A stretch of 64,000 nt of DNA. It comes from Saksenaea vasiformis B4078. Lineage: Eukaryota; Mucoromycota; Mucoromycetes; Mucorales; Saksenaeaceae. Position 1 is the first letter of the stretch. Each line of letters starts with the position of its first letter. The notes beneath the pieces were generated by a model that was not told where the DNA came from, made no database searches, and saw only the letters and a list, made by a program, of their open reading frames with translations. The stretch is taken from assembly GCA_000697055.1 (NCBI GenBank), contig JNDT01001950.1:124001-188000 (forward strand), read 5' to 3'. Both the position numbers and the translations under genes were made by a program. This document shows positions 47,798-60,492 of the stretch, one piece after another.

Positions 47798-49986
47798 CTA
47801 CCGATGGTCCATATCCTTGTGGAGGGACCATACCCACGCCTCTCTTTCTTCACTATTCCTCGTCAAAAATGCCCACAATGTTCCTTTCCTTCCCAATCGA
47901 TGTCCAAGTTTGAGAACCTGCAAATGTTCGCGTAGTTTTGCCACGGTTTGATATTTACGACTTTGCCACAGCACAAAAACGCAATCGGCGTTGCTATCAC
48001 TCGAGCTTTTGTCTCCAAAGAATCTTGGCGGCAGATCGGAGCCCATATCTTGGTCCTTCAAGCACTCCTCACCCGAATAAACGTAGCTTTTCGTCAAATC
48101 CAGCACCTGGACATTAGGATACGTTATGCACGACACTGCCTTTTCTGTCCATGGCTGTCTTTTGAATGGATTAAATATTAATATCTTGTTATGGATCAAG
48201 ACACAAAAGCGTTGATGAAAAGTACCGCGATATCGATGCTTCACGTACAACAGCCCAGCTTGCTGACCTCAAAGCAAAAGAAAAACAATTAAACTGGTGC
48301 CATAAAAGGTAAATTGCTTACCAGGACGATTCGCTGGCCAACAGAGCGATACCATAATCTGGCCTCAGCTATCCTTTGTGCACCCGCCGAACGACACGCC
48401 TTACCATACCGGATCAGTTCTTGTAATTGCGCTACCCATTCTTTTGCCGATGGCGTCTCGCATCGCATAATCTGTCCTCTGACGTGCAGCTCGAAAGCCT
48501 TTATCTGATTGATTTCTGTCAGTTGGATTTTATCCACCATACTCAGATCAACAATCGCGTAAGCCCGTGGTAATTGCCGTTTTCGTCGTTCAACATCCTC
48601 GGTCCTGGCACGATTCAATGTTGGGGATGATTTTGATGACAGCATAGGCGCGCCCTTCTTTCTTCTCGTTTCCAATAATCCGCTTTTGCGATAAAACGAT
48701 ATGGCAGAAAATCGGCTGAAGTAGCCTGGTGATTCTTGAGCTGACGGAGGAATAGCTTTACTTGGATCCAAGAGGAACATGAAGTGATGATCGGTAATTG
48801 CATAGGCGCAACGACTGGCTCGTTTTCCCCAATGATTTTCATTGTAGGTGACTAAGAAACCTTCACTGGAGGGTGGTACCTGCAACGAATGTTACACGTT
48901 CATTTCATGATTTATTTTTAATACCTTGTTTAGCAATGGTTGGACAGAGTCTAAAGAACGCAACTCTAAGTAGTGTGTCTCTTACATATGTCAGCTTGGC
49001 GGTTAACTTCCTTCGTAAGAACCTACTCGTTCTATGACTTGCGGTCCAATGAGTAGCCCAGACTCAATCCATTCGAAACGATGCTCATTCCTCCAACATA
49101 GTCCAACGTTATCTACACGCCAGCCCGGTGGCCTTTTTCTTTGTTTCTCCAACAACTCCAGGACGCACACCTTGACATCCTCAGCCCGTATATTTTCTGA
49201 TATCTCTAGCGGAGGTACCGGAACTTTGATCTGACACGCGAACGGCGATGTCGGTTCCTTACTTTGTGGCTTGAATGTGAGCTCGATATCGATTGTGCGA
49301 GGAAGAGGGGTTTTCGATGGTAGTCGCCGATAACACGCCATATACCACCTCTGTGACTGGATGGGCGAACGAGCTTGAAAGAGATAGAATACAGGGTCTC
49401 CGTCAACGAAAGTTCGCAGACTCCAGGTATAATTAATCGGTGACAGAAGCTGAAGCTGGGTATATTTGTCGAAATGGATGGTATGTGCTAATCTTCGTTT
49501 ACGGACCACCCCGCTCTTCCGTAAAGGAGTAAGTAAATACACCAAATGGAGGGAGTTGTTGTACCTGAAGAAAGAGTTGCAATCGATCGCTTGTCAACAC
49601 AGCTGCAAATTCTCGCCATTGAAAGCGAAAACCATGTACTTTATGATCGAGATGGTCATGAGGTGTTCCCACGCTGCATTCCATTGCCGATTTCGTGCAT
49701 AATAGAACACCTTGCTGGATGTCCGCCTCCTGCTGAACTACGGGAACACGAAGCTGCAGTCTACTAGATGTGCTCGTGCGTCTTTTCTCGAGTGTCGAGT
49801 TTTCCCTTGTAGGCTTTGTCATTAAGGGCACGCCGGGTACGTGTTCACCAGATCGAGGTACGGATAGAAACTGAACGGTAGTCGTGGGTGACCTATTCCG
49901 AAGGAGAAAGGTCACGAATGCCGATCAAACCGAGATGCTTACATCGGTACGGCATGATGCGTATTCTCTTGATGAATAGTAATCAT
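47798..49986 (-). CDS. Multi-PH-domain protein, Spo71-like
   Basis: Six exons: 49943-49986, 49565-49892, 49023-49515, 48925-48980, 48322-48879, 47798-48262 (647 residues, phases fit). The start MITIHQENTHH is chosen because it alone joins in frame to the second exon. Repeated PH-like folds are visible. One begins FRFQWREFAAVLTSDRLQLF and continues after an intron with SGVVRKRRLAHTIHF... to RWYMACYRRLP. Another is EGFLVTYNENHWGKRASRCA...FELHVRGQIMRCETP. The last is GLLYVKHRYRGTFHQRFCVL...EREAWVWSLHKDM. The arrangement resembles Spo71, a yeast protein of prospore-membrane formation; membrane/lipid binding in spore or cell-shape control is inferred. No other domain is seen. Confidence 0.65.
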
Positions 49987-50241
49987 ACCATGTATTCCCG
50001 GAGGGGAATCGTGGATATGGGTGTAATAAATAGAAATTCAGGACTTTTTGCTTCGAAGAAGAAAGAGACCATGTGGGATTGAACTCAATTCTCACTCCGT
50101 ACTTCCTCATTACTACATAGAACATACTGTTCACTTCCTGCAGTAACTCCTTAATTCATAGTTTTTGGTACTGATGGATGTATCTCTGTGTCGTTATCTG
50201 TCAGATTTTGAAAGTAACCACGACACCTTTATTATCGCCCT

Positions 50242-51249
50242 TCAATATTTACAACTGACAACATTCCAATTTTTGTGAAGTGGTGACATAGCCAGTCGCG
50301 CTGTCGGGTCAATAATCACCTGCAGCAATTGCTGGATTGCAGTAGAGTCAATTGGATCGCCAACTGTGGGAGTCTTTCTTATATACGCCAATGAGCGATA
50401 CAGGTAGAGTAAACATAGGTTGTTGTAGATATCTTCGTTGTAGTTTGCCAGGTCAACCGTTATTTGCTGCTGGGGTTCCACCAGTTGATGTCTTAATGTA
50501 TCACGCAGCTCTACCCTGAATAACTTCAACGCCTCACGAGAAGACAATAGGCGCTACGGAGAGGACCGAACATATGTCGTTGATTCATCATTTTGTGATC
50601 AAAGGATCAAGTAAGTCTGATGTCATCTCACTTATTCCTGAAGGGTGCTTTCGCATCACGGCGGATATCAACGCTGCAGTTGTGACCCATGACTAATAGC
50701 AATAGATTTTTGAAGGTAACGTTGTAGAGAACTTGAAGCGATACAGCGTCGGGACGGCCTGACTTCCAGCAGCACAAGGGATAAATGGGCTCGCCTGTGC
50801 CGATGTCGAGGTACTTTGTCCTTATCGGGGAGAGGTGTATAGCACGGAAAATTCGGAACGAGGTACTTACAACCTGAAAGAGACACACGGAAATTCACAA
50901 GAGCTTTGCATGTATAGGAAGGTGGATTCAAAAATCATGCAAAAGGAAAGTGGAGAAGAACGTGAGAACTCGAGCAAGGATTTATAGACAATAACATCGG
51001 GATATTGAGACAATGGTTCTAGATTTAGAAGTGATGAAAAGATATACACAACTACAAGCACATATTTAGGTGAGAGACAAGAAAAAAAGTGACATGTAGT
51101 ATGTTTGCAAGAAATGACAATCGTTCTCTTGTGCGCTTACGCATTTGGACTTTTTGGAAGTCAGAAATGAGAGATGCGACAATGAAAGACTGAAACACTG
51201 ACGTGCTTAACGAGTGTTCATTTGCCGCGTCAGTAACAGAAACTTTCAT
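50242..51249 (-). CDS. Unresolved gene, unrecognised product
   Basis: Several protein-like blocks occur on the minus strand but do not join cleanly. 51249-51136 gives VTDAANEHSLSTSVFQSFIV, ending at a GTAAGC donor. 51061-50890 begins LVYIFSSLLNLEPLSQYPDV. 50830-50630 includes YLDIGTGEPIYPLCCWKSGR and VTFKNLLLLVMGHNCSV. 50560-50242 includes LYLYRSLAYIRKTPTVGD. The last junction (GTGAGA donor at about 50627, CGTAG acceptor at about 50558) breaks phase. Either an exon is misread or the gene is damaged. All three minus frames are open around 50670-50930. No family is recognised. Confidence 0.35.
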
Positions 51250-51883
51250 TCAATAACAAACGCATTCTTTTTTCTAATTTTCTCTCGGAGTAGACTTGAC
51301 TTTTGATGAACGCAGAACTGGTCTAGATAGTATAAATCTCCAATTAAGTAAACAGAAATAAGATCTTCTGTAGGAAATGCGCAAAGAAGCATCGTCTAAA
51401 CATGGTGACGACCTCTCGCTTCATTGCTAAATTCCAAATCAACCTGCGCGAAAGGTTATTGGCTTTTTCTGGCGCCCATCACGAATCGCCAAAGGTCTCT
51501 AAATGCCAACGCCTGTTTGTATCCTTCCTCAGAAAATAAGTAAAGTCGAAATGAATACTATCTTAATTTGTGGTGCGGCTGAATTTGATTGTCATTTTGA
51601 TCTTCTGGAACCTAGAACTGCTTCTCGCCAAGCCCGACAGCTTTCATTTATTGAGAAATAGTAATTCAGCCCTTCATTCAGATTTATATTTTTAGATCTA
51701 AAAACGACATGCGTATTTGGTACATAACCGCAAATGGGAATGAACCCTGCGATCGACAACGTCCATGTTTCAAAGGAGGGTGCAGATCATTAAACCACGG
51801 AAAAAGGATCAGCAGCTGCATGGCTGTAGGGTGACAAAAGGGCAATTTATAGATTTTTGGGTATCCTTAAGCTTCCTGTCTAG
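51250..51883. other. Intergenic stretch
   Basis: AT-rich with short frames only. It contains the RGS gene 3' flank and possibly the promoter of the unresolved gene. Confidence 0.35.
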
Positions 51884-52992
51884 CTATTTGCTCTTCTTTG
51901 CAAAAAAGTCAATCACTCCGTGTCGCTGCTTCAAGCCCCGTCGCGGTTTTGATTGCTCTTTTGCATCCGGACTATAATAATGAAATTCTACACCAACAAG
52001 GGAACGACAGAATTCGTGTACCATAGCTTTGATTCTTCCGTACCTCTTCAAAGAGGAAGGACTAAAAGCCGCTGTCTCCCGGTGTGAATAGACCATAGCA
52101 TATTGCTTCTCAATGTACGACACTAGTTCACCCACAGCAGCATGCCGCGTATTGTAATCATACTGTGTCGTCCGTTCACCTTTTAGAAGTTTGGTTATGA
52201 GACCTGTATTCCGGTTAGGCAACACTTACCACATGCCATTTCCATCTTTTCCCAATAAACTGTATTTACAAACTGCATAAAGCTGGATTCAAGTAGTAAA
52301 TACACGGCCTGTTTGGCCTTGTCAAAGCAGCCTTGAACTTCCTGAGCTTGCAAGGCAGCCTTGATGTCTTGGCGTACAGTATCTTCCAGATTTAGTTCAA
52401 AGTCGCCATGACGACTAAGATAGGTCTCATAAATGTACTTCGCCTTAGCTAATGAAGTTCCTGCATGATCCAGCTCAAGAAAAAAGAACTTTTTTTTGGG
52501 CCAGATGTCAGCAACAATCAGTCGATCGATAATATGAAGACTCACCAGATTTTCACAACTATATTCTTCCAGTAGATGACGAAGAAAGTAACAAAGAGGA
52601 ACTTTGGATGCCAGCATAGCCTGTAGTCCTTGTTGTCGAATCTCATATATACATGTGTCACGTAGGGGTGGCCCCGAGAACATGCTCAGTTTTTGAAATG
52701 GTCGAGGCTGTTTGACCTTGTACAGTGTATGTGTATCGAGGTTAATCGGGGATAAGGAGGATGAGGTCGAGGAGGCAAGGATAATGGTGGGCGACTGGTC
52801 ATCATTCTCACCTAGCAAATTGGTTGCTGCAAGGATATTTGCTAGGCTACTGCGGCGTGAAGAAGGAGGCTTTGTCTCCAGATCAACGACGGACGAGCGT
52901 CGCGATTTAGAAATCGACTTCGGTGTTCGTGGTGATAACAATGTGTCTGTTGTACCAGATGTTCTGCGTTTTGTACAATATTCAATATGCAT
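51884..52992 (-). CDS. RGS-domain protein (regulator of G-protein signalling)
   Basis: GTPase-activating protein for heterotrimeric G-alpha subunits. Two exons: 52230-52992 and 51884-52179 (352 residues) around a 50-nt intron. An alternative nearer acceptor would add eight codons in frame but leave a 26-nt intron, so it is disfavoured. The N-terminal about 110 residues are Ser-rich and disordered. The RGS domain spans about residues 125-260: CYFLRHLLEEYSCENLVSLH, AKAKYIYETYLSRHGDFELN and QAVYLLLESSFMQFVNTVYW give the nine-helix pattern. The start at 52992 (MHIEYCTKRR) is preferred to the open Met at 53073, whose 27 extra residues are encoded by the T-rich leader. The C-terminal part is unrecognised. 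Confidence 0.82.
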
Positions 52993-53164
52993 CAAACGGA
53001 AAGGAGAAAAGAAGAAAGGAATGAAAATAAAAAAGAATAAAATAAGAGATTTTACAGTAAGGAGCAGTTGCATTCCCCCAAAAAGAAATAAGCAAAGGAG
53101 AGACCTCTTCTTTCTTTCTCTCTTTTTTTCCTTTCCTTTAAGTATTGTCTACAGTTTATTGTTC

Positions 53165-54584
53165 TTATGCAGGTTGAGCTGTTTGTTCTCGCCGAAAATA
53201 TCTTCTGACACGTTCGATAAAAGAAGGTGATGATGTTTCTGCTGGCTCTTCCTGGTCATCTTTGTCCTCCTTTGCACAATCAAACTTACAAAGCGGACAT
53301 TCAGCGCACTTGGATGTCAACCAAGGATCTAATTACGAGAAATTAACATATAAGCAGTAGAACCCAGATATGACTTACCAATGCAAGAACAGTGGTATTC
53401 ATGATCACAAGGCAATTTGCGCACCAAGTCACCTTCATTTAACCCTTCGAGACAAATGACACAAGTATCATCGTCTGGTGGTGCTGCTGCTGCATCTGAG
53501 GGCGTAGAAGTTGCAGGCTCCATTTCCATTCGCTGATCGGCTGCCTGACTGTTCCTCCGTCGATCTAATTCTTCTTCTGGTATAATCCGTGTTGGGAACA
53601 TGTCAAGTTTGGAAGCATCTAGCAAACGCTTGCCCATTGGCAGCATATCCAATGGTGGAGGAATTAGGCCTTGCTCCACCATTCGCCGTTGTCGTCGACG
53701 TTTTCGCCACAAGTGCCAATGCATCCCCACTAAACAAAACAACTATTAGTCCAAAAAACTTTTCTTTGTTTTCTTTACCGGATGCAAAGAATGAAATAGC
53801 CAACAAGGCAATAACAATTATAAGCGTCAATTCCCATGGATTTGGACCACCTGTATTGGCAGGTAGCATAAGGACCCGAACTGCCAACTTGGTCGTCATA
53901 TCACCAAAGATCTCGCCTTGCGTCTGGCTATATGCTACCAATCGCTGAAACAACTCTTGACCGGTGCGTCTATCAACACAATAAGCTGGAATAGTGATCC
54001 CAGAGCCAAGAGGTACAGTCTACATTGGATAATTTTTTTATAACTTCCATTTCTAACGGTGCTTAACTTACCATGTAGTCAGCTTCATCGTCGTTTTTAC
54101 GTAGATATCGGTAACGCTCCTCAAATGTCCTATTGTCATATACGATTGCACCGACTGCACCAAATTTCTGCGCAAACAGAATCTTTTGCGCAAATGCACA
54201 ACCTCCACGTTTAATAAGCGCAATCTTTGGAATATCCTCTTGATTGGTCGAAGGCGGAATCATATTGGTTGGTGCGTCGTCACAAGACAAGTCTCTGTCA
54301 ATCAAGATGCCCCTGAGACCATTCTTATTAGGCTGGGTCAGATTGAGGGCTGGAGAGACGTTGCTGTCATAAGTTATGGGTGTAATATCTTTATCTGCAT
54401 GTGCGATGGAAGATGAGTTGGAATACAACCATACAGCATCTTTGAAGACAAAAAGTTACAGCTGATTTAATGTTACGCAATTTGTCATACCTTGTATAAC
54501 TGTAGGGCTTGAGTATGTAAACAAATTGGCTTGTGCGATTTGCAGTAATAAAAAAATAACAGCTATACTTGCCCTATCCTTCAT
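53165..54584 (-). CDS. PA-TM-RING E3 ubiquitin ligase (RNF13/RNF167-like)
   Basis: Endosome/vacuole membrane ubiquitin ligase family. Five exons: 54491-54584, 54072-54439, 53779-54019, 53379-53729, 53165-53328 (405 residues). The signal peptide is MKDRASIAVIFLLLQIAQAN; this start is preferred to an in-frame Met at 54713 because it begins the signal peptide directly. The lumenal PA domain is about residues 30-210 (IPKIALIKRGGCAFAQKILF, GAVGAIVYDN). One membrane span follows (LTLIIVIALLAISFFAS), then a basic stop-transfer segment and a RING-H2 domain, CVICLEGLNEGDLVRKLPCD then HEYHCSCIDPWL and CPLCK, with all eight metal ligands. It ends with an acidic tail. Confidence 0.92.
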
Positions 54585-54782
54585 TTTGACTGAACGAGAG
54601 AAAGAGATTAAAACAAAAGGAAACCGAGGGGAGGGGATGAAAGGGGAAGCCAAAAGAAAAGACATCCCCCAAGGATTAAAAACTCCTTGCAAGGAAACTA
54701 ATCGGAAACGCACTCACACACGTGTATGTAGGACAACACCAACAACATAATATTTCTGCCGCGTTTATTCCAACCATGGCTG

Positions 54783-57700
54783 TTATGATGACAGATCCAT
54801 GTAATCTGTAGCCCTGGCTTCTCTGTTTTCTGCTTCAATTACCGTCATCCTATATTCTTCCGAAAATGGTCCCATTTTCACCTCCTTAACGAAGCTGTCG
54901 AATCTTGGAGTAATACCTATTATTATTACCGATTTAGAGTTATTCTTTATCCGCCTTACAACCTGCTTCAATTACCTGGATCTGATAATCCTGCCAACGC
55001 GACAATACAACGCAACGTAGCTCGAACCAACTCCTGGTTTCTCTCCACTTCTTGCTTCACTGCGTTGGATCTCATCTTGAAATCAAGTGTACTCTTGAAG
55101 GGACCGACGAGATCATCCAATTCTGCATCATTCTGTTAGAAATTAGCAAACATAATAGGAATAGCTTACTCTGCGAAACGGCCGTAGTTGCAATTTTACT
55201 AAGTTGGATTAGCATGAGATACGCAAGCATCTTGATATCGTGTTGATCGTCTAAGCCAGCTTGCACTCTCTCCAAAAATCCATGGGTATCAAGCTTATCA
55301 AGACAAGTACCGAGTAATGTATACATGCACTCGTAGGCAGCCTACGCAGATGTCAGACTCGCTGTGCTTAGTCGCTCAGTCCGTACCTTTCGGATTTCAA
55401 GTCCATCATCCACCTTATGCTTGAACGGGCCCATCTCCACCGTGTGGATAAGTTCCTCCTACATGCAACATCAGATAACGTGTTTCACCGTATATAAGAA
55501 CCTGCCTTAATAATAGTCTCTTGATATAAAAGTGGAATTAGAGTGTTCAAAACATCCCTAGCCAAATAAGGTTTACGATGCACAGCTGAGTTGATTGTCA
55601 ATAAGGCCAATCGACGCACATTCTACAAAAAGCGAGGAGTAAATAAGAAAAGAACTTTTTTTAGCATCCATTTTGAAACTTACTAGCTCTGAGTCCTGCA
55701 ATAGCGATAAAAGTTGGGACACAATCGGCTTCAGCAACTCATCGTGTGCTTGAGATGGATCAACCACTGCATATTTCACAGCCGTAACAACGGTTGCTCT
55801 CACAGGAGCAGATGGGGAAGACAAACGAGCCTATACACGTAAGAAAATAAAGAAGGAAATCCCAGGTAAACTTACTTGCAACTGGGGTAAGAACGTGGGA
55901 GGATCGGTCAATGACAGCTTTCCTAAGCATTCGGCAACAACAGTACGGGTTCCTTCTTCTTGATCAGATTCACTACTTTCAAGCAGAAGGGCCCAAATAT
56001 CATCAGACGCCTCTCCTAGAGCGGAATCTTTCTTTTGTTTATCAAGGCGTGTGATGATCTATTGCGCAGATTTGTTAATGGACGATTTATGTAAGGGAGC
56101 GCTGACCTCTTTGAGTGCATGCAACAACAGATAGCGGCGCTTTGGCTGCTCTTTTATCTGAGCTACAATCAATGGCAAGTACTGCCTGATATTGCCAACG
56201 CTGATGTTGCCTAGGAAAAATACATTAGGAGCATTCAACTTCAACAAATTTGTTACGCTTACCCAAGGCAAATGCAGCCGCAAACTTGACTTCTTCAGAT
56301 TGAACTGCAAACAGCTGCAGAATGTGCTCATGAATATTACCAAGATAGCTCAGGTCACTTGCAGTGTTGTTAGTATGGTGCAACACCCTACAGGAGGTTC
56401 CTTACGTTCTACGTCCAATTTCACCCAGAGTCAGCAAGCTAAGGTATTTCACCGAATCATTGGTTGAGGAAGACTAAAGGATAAATTAAATGAGAAATTG
56501 CAATGATACACATGACTTTACTTACTTCAATGTACGCCTGGAAGGTACTGATCGTCGACTTGCGATTTGCATCACTTGTACTCACGGCTAATACAGCTAC
56601 ACATTGAGATACTGTCGCTGCAGCCTGCTTGTTTGCTACGGCTGCAACTCCACCTGCGGAGACACCAGTAGTCTGCACAGCTAACAGTGGATCGACAAGA
56701 CCTTTAACCAAAGTCTGGTATTCTGATGGACTGGCCTTCGCCAAAGCTTCAAACAAATTAAGCAAACTTCGCAGTGCTGTGCCTTGAAGGAGAGGCGACT
56801 GAATCAGTTGGAATAATGATGGCATAATGGCGACTTTGATATATTCGACGGAACTCGGGCTAACGGTTACAATGGATTCGGCTGTCCTCAACGCCAGAGG
56901 AAGCAGATGGAGATCGCTATCGGATACAAGCGGTTTAAGTTCTTGCAGTACCGCTTGATAGCTCTGCTCAGGGATTTTCTGACCAAACCTGCACCATTCA
57001 TATGATTAGACTACGAACTATATAATGGGCACTGACCTATTGATCAGAATCGTTAAGCACTCTAAACTGGCAATTCGCAATGCTCGATCGCTCTTCCTTA
57101 GAAGAATAGAGATTTCGCCGACTGCAGTAAGCACACAGCGCTCGAGCTCTTCACCAGCGGCCACGGGACTTTGTGAGACCATAGTAAGCGTCTTGACGCT
57201 GATCAATCGAGTCACTTCATTTCTCATGCGCTCAAGTAACACGTCCCAGGCTTCTCTTTGTTCTGACTGTAATGCATCACCAGCTTGGGCAAGCAGCGCT
57301 CCCAAACACATGATTGATCGCTCCTTAACTTCCTGATCAGCATCGTTCGTGCCCAAAACCTTTAGCGTAGCCGTATAAATGCCCACGACAAAAGGCTTAT
57401 GCTCGTCGTTTATCGCAGTAATGTCATATTCACCAGTTTGTGCGTCACGACGGATTGGTCTAATCACCTTGATGAGTTCAATACAAACCAAAAAGGCCTC
57501 CGAGGTAATCTTGTAAAATCTGTCCGAGATAGTCTTGATAATCACAGGGCAAAGTCGGCCCAGATATGGATGTAGCACGTGAGCAGGGTGGTTGCGGAAG
57601 AAATAACGCAAGAAAATCAGAACTTCAATCTTCAAATTCGAAGTTGAGGTGACGTGCTGCTGTTCCGAAGAAGAGCTTGCTAATGTCGATTCAATCACTG

Positions 57701-59692
57701 GTATGAAGAATTGGATTTCGTCATCGAGACCACCGTGAAGCACAGATACAAGCTCGCGTGCCAGTCGGAAGCCAATCTGACGTGTCTGATTAGATTTGGA
57801 AGAGAGCTGTTTGACAAGTGCTCGGCTTAATTTCGAAACTTGATTTCGAAGTAGGTGTCTAGGCCTAGTCGTATCGTTAATAAGTTGAAAAGAAAACAAT
57901 ATATATGCAGCATAATACGAACCCCTCTCCAGTTTGCATGATGGTGGATGGTGGTGTGGTAGCTCGAATCTTATCCGACAGCAGCGTCACTTCATCACCA
58001 AAGCTGGTGATATCAAAATCAAGCTCTGACTTTGACGAATATTGGAAAGAGTATACATCGTCTCCTCCATATACACTTGTCTGACGTAGAAGCACAATGA
58101 ACGTCTGCATGATATCTGCTCGTACAGATTCCTCGCGTTCCTTAAAGCGCGCAATTAAGACGGGTGCCACGTTTTGATATAGTTGTTGAAGCAAATCAGA
58201 ACGGGTTTCGATCACCGCGGCAAGCACCTTCGCAGAGGACCGGCGTACTTTCCATGACATATCATCGTCATCGTCAGAGTAATCCCTGTATACACCAGGC
58301 GATAAGTCATGCATATACACGGGGTGGGACACTTACACAATATCATCATATTCATCTTGTTCCTCTTCGTCTTCTTCCATTGTTTCATCCTATAGAATGG
58401 CGAGTTAGTGGAAGGTTGTCGATCGCTCGATAAACCGTACCTCATTATCGTCATCATCCACAAAATTAGGATCGTACTTAATGTATTCCAATCCCAAGTC
58501 GATGACTTGATCGATATAGGGAGCAATTTCTGTAGGACAACGAAGGATAAAGGACTCCAATGACTGAAGACAAATTTCCCTCAACTCTTCATCCTCTTCA
58601 GCTTCAGATGTAAATTTGACAATGATAGGAACAAGTTCGGGGAGATATCTTCCAAGACGTGCCGTGCTATATCGACTGTGTTTCAATTAGAAACAGCCTG
58701 TTACAAGGAATAGTTGTGAATTACCTGAGTACACCAGCGCTTTGAACAAGCGTCCTTAACTTGTCGCTTGACCTATTGCTACCTTGTACCTTTTCCAAGA
58801 CATAGGCCATAATTGACGCGAAAAGGTCATCGCTAATATGAACAACTAGGTGACCAATAGCGATTGTTGTTCTCTTGCGGACAGCCGCTCGAGGATGAGC
58901 AAGCAGTGGCAACAAAGTAGTCTGTATCTGGGCTTGCTGTTGCGGCGTGATTTGTGATCCAAAGCGAGAGAGAACTTCTGAAAGCACATCAAGCGTGTCC
59001 ATTTGCATTTCATAAGAAGCGTCGGACTATCCGGTTAAAATAAGTGACCCTTCCTTCCAAGGACGAATGGAGTAACTTACATTTTGCAGCATTTGCAACA
59101 GGTGTGGAACAATTTTCACACACACATTGTTGCCTTTACTTCCATTAACTTCGATTATCACGGTCTTCAAGCCTTTGGTTTAAAGAAGAAGAAAAATTAC
59201 TGGAGATGTTTTCATGGATAGGTTGATTTACCAATGCTTGCTATGCTGCGGAGTTCTTCATTCTTTTGCTGCGCAGCGAAAGCACTCAAACGTTCAATGA
59301 TATCTAGCGTATGTTCTTCCTTGATCTGCTTCACTAGGGGGCCAAGGCTGAAACAAACAAATAATAAGCAATAGAGTAAGGAACTGACACAGTCGCTTTG
59401 ACAGCAGCCCACTTACCATTTCACGGCAAGATTCTGCACTTCACCATTTTTGTCATCCATCAATGTCAGTACAGCTCGAACAACTTTTGCTTCAATGGCT
59501 GGTTCTAGGTCAAAAGAGTCTTTCTGTAGCTCATTGGTCAGGTCGTTGAGCGCCATGTACCGAAAGTCTCTATCCTCGTTGTCCATCTTCACGTAGCATA
59601 AGCAAGGTAGCAGTGAGTTTTCATATGCTGTAACTAGTTGTTTGCACCTTTTCCAAAAGATTGGCCACCATATACGCGTTTGTGCTCGACAT
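54783..59692 (-). CDS. CAND1: CAND1 (cullin-associated NEDD8-dissociated protein, TIP120)
   Basis: HEAT-repeat exchange factor for cullin-RING ubiquitin ligases. Twenty exons: 59648-59692, 59417-59586, 59232-59347, 59081-59172, 58725-59026, 58441-58675, 58337-58389, 57923-58285, 57037-57864, 56526-56988, 56406-56473, 56263-56357, 56107-56210, 55876-56058, 55684-55830, 55506-55622, 55387-55458, 55170-55341, 54976-55122, 54783-54916 (1,301 residues, close to family size). N-terminal landmark [20 protein letters not shown] then [12 protein letters not shown]; an acidic loop ([15 protein letters not shown]) sits before [16 protein letters not shown]. The C-terminal TIP120 domain has [30 protein letters not shown] and [14 protein letters not shown]. 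The intron at 55459-55505 has a GC donor. Confidence 0.93.
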
Positions 59693-60492
59693 GGTCACGG
59701 ATTCTTATGTTTACTACGCAAAGCTGACCAGTATCGGGTCAATGTGCCCAGTTTCCTGCTATTTGTGATTCCGGTGAGAATTGAAGTCCAACTATCACCA
59801 GTTTCTCCGGTTCGAACTAAAGGCGTCCGGACGACTGAGGTAGACACCGGACCTCATTGGGATGGTCCTCCTTTGCCATGTAAGCCATGATAGTAGTACA
59901 AATGAACAAGATCTTTAGCTGCGGTATCACACAACATTTTGAGCTACGTACTCATTTCTAGCTAACTAGTCATGTTCCCTCTTTCCCCTGGAGGAGGACA
60001 CGCATATGTTATAAAGAGGTTTCTTTACAGATCAAATGAACGGTAATACCGAGCAGGCCATGGTGGGAGTCGTATACGTAAAAAGGGATACATATGAAGT
60101 AGATTCCGTGTTTCGATATCAACGTCAAGTGGAAAATTTCGCAAGTCAACTCGACGTATACGAACATGAACCACGTCGACACCGACGTTTATGCGGTTTT
60201 TTAGAGTCATGAAATGATTCAAAGATATGTCTTCCTAGTATATTGACGGTCTGATGTTTTGTGAATGGGGTGATTGCGGATTCAAAATAACTTCGATAGT
60301 TTGTAAGGATTATAGCTACCAATTAAAAAGTGTACATGTTAGTGCCAGTTATTAGCGTTAATCAAGTTGCTTTGTATGAAACTGGAAAGTGCGAGTTATC
60401 AGCACTAAGTCAATATAGTAAAATGCGAACGTACCGGAAGTGAAGAAGCTATCTTATGGCCAGATCGTCGCTATCAGGGCCAATTTTAAGAT
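59693..60492. other. CAND1 upstream region
   Basis: No gene is recognised. The right half is AT-rich with repeated GTT/AAC-rich words. It should contain the CAND1 promoter and the 3' end of the acidic membrane-protein gene. Confidence 0.4.
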
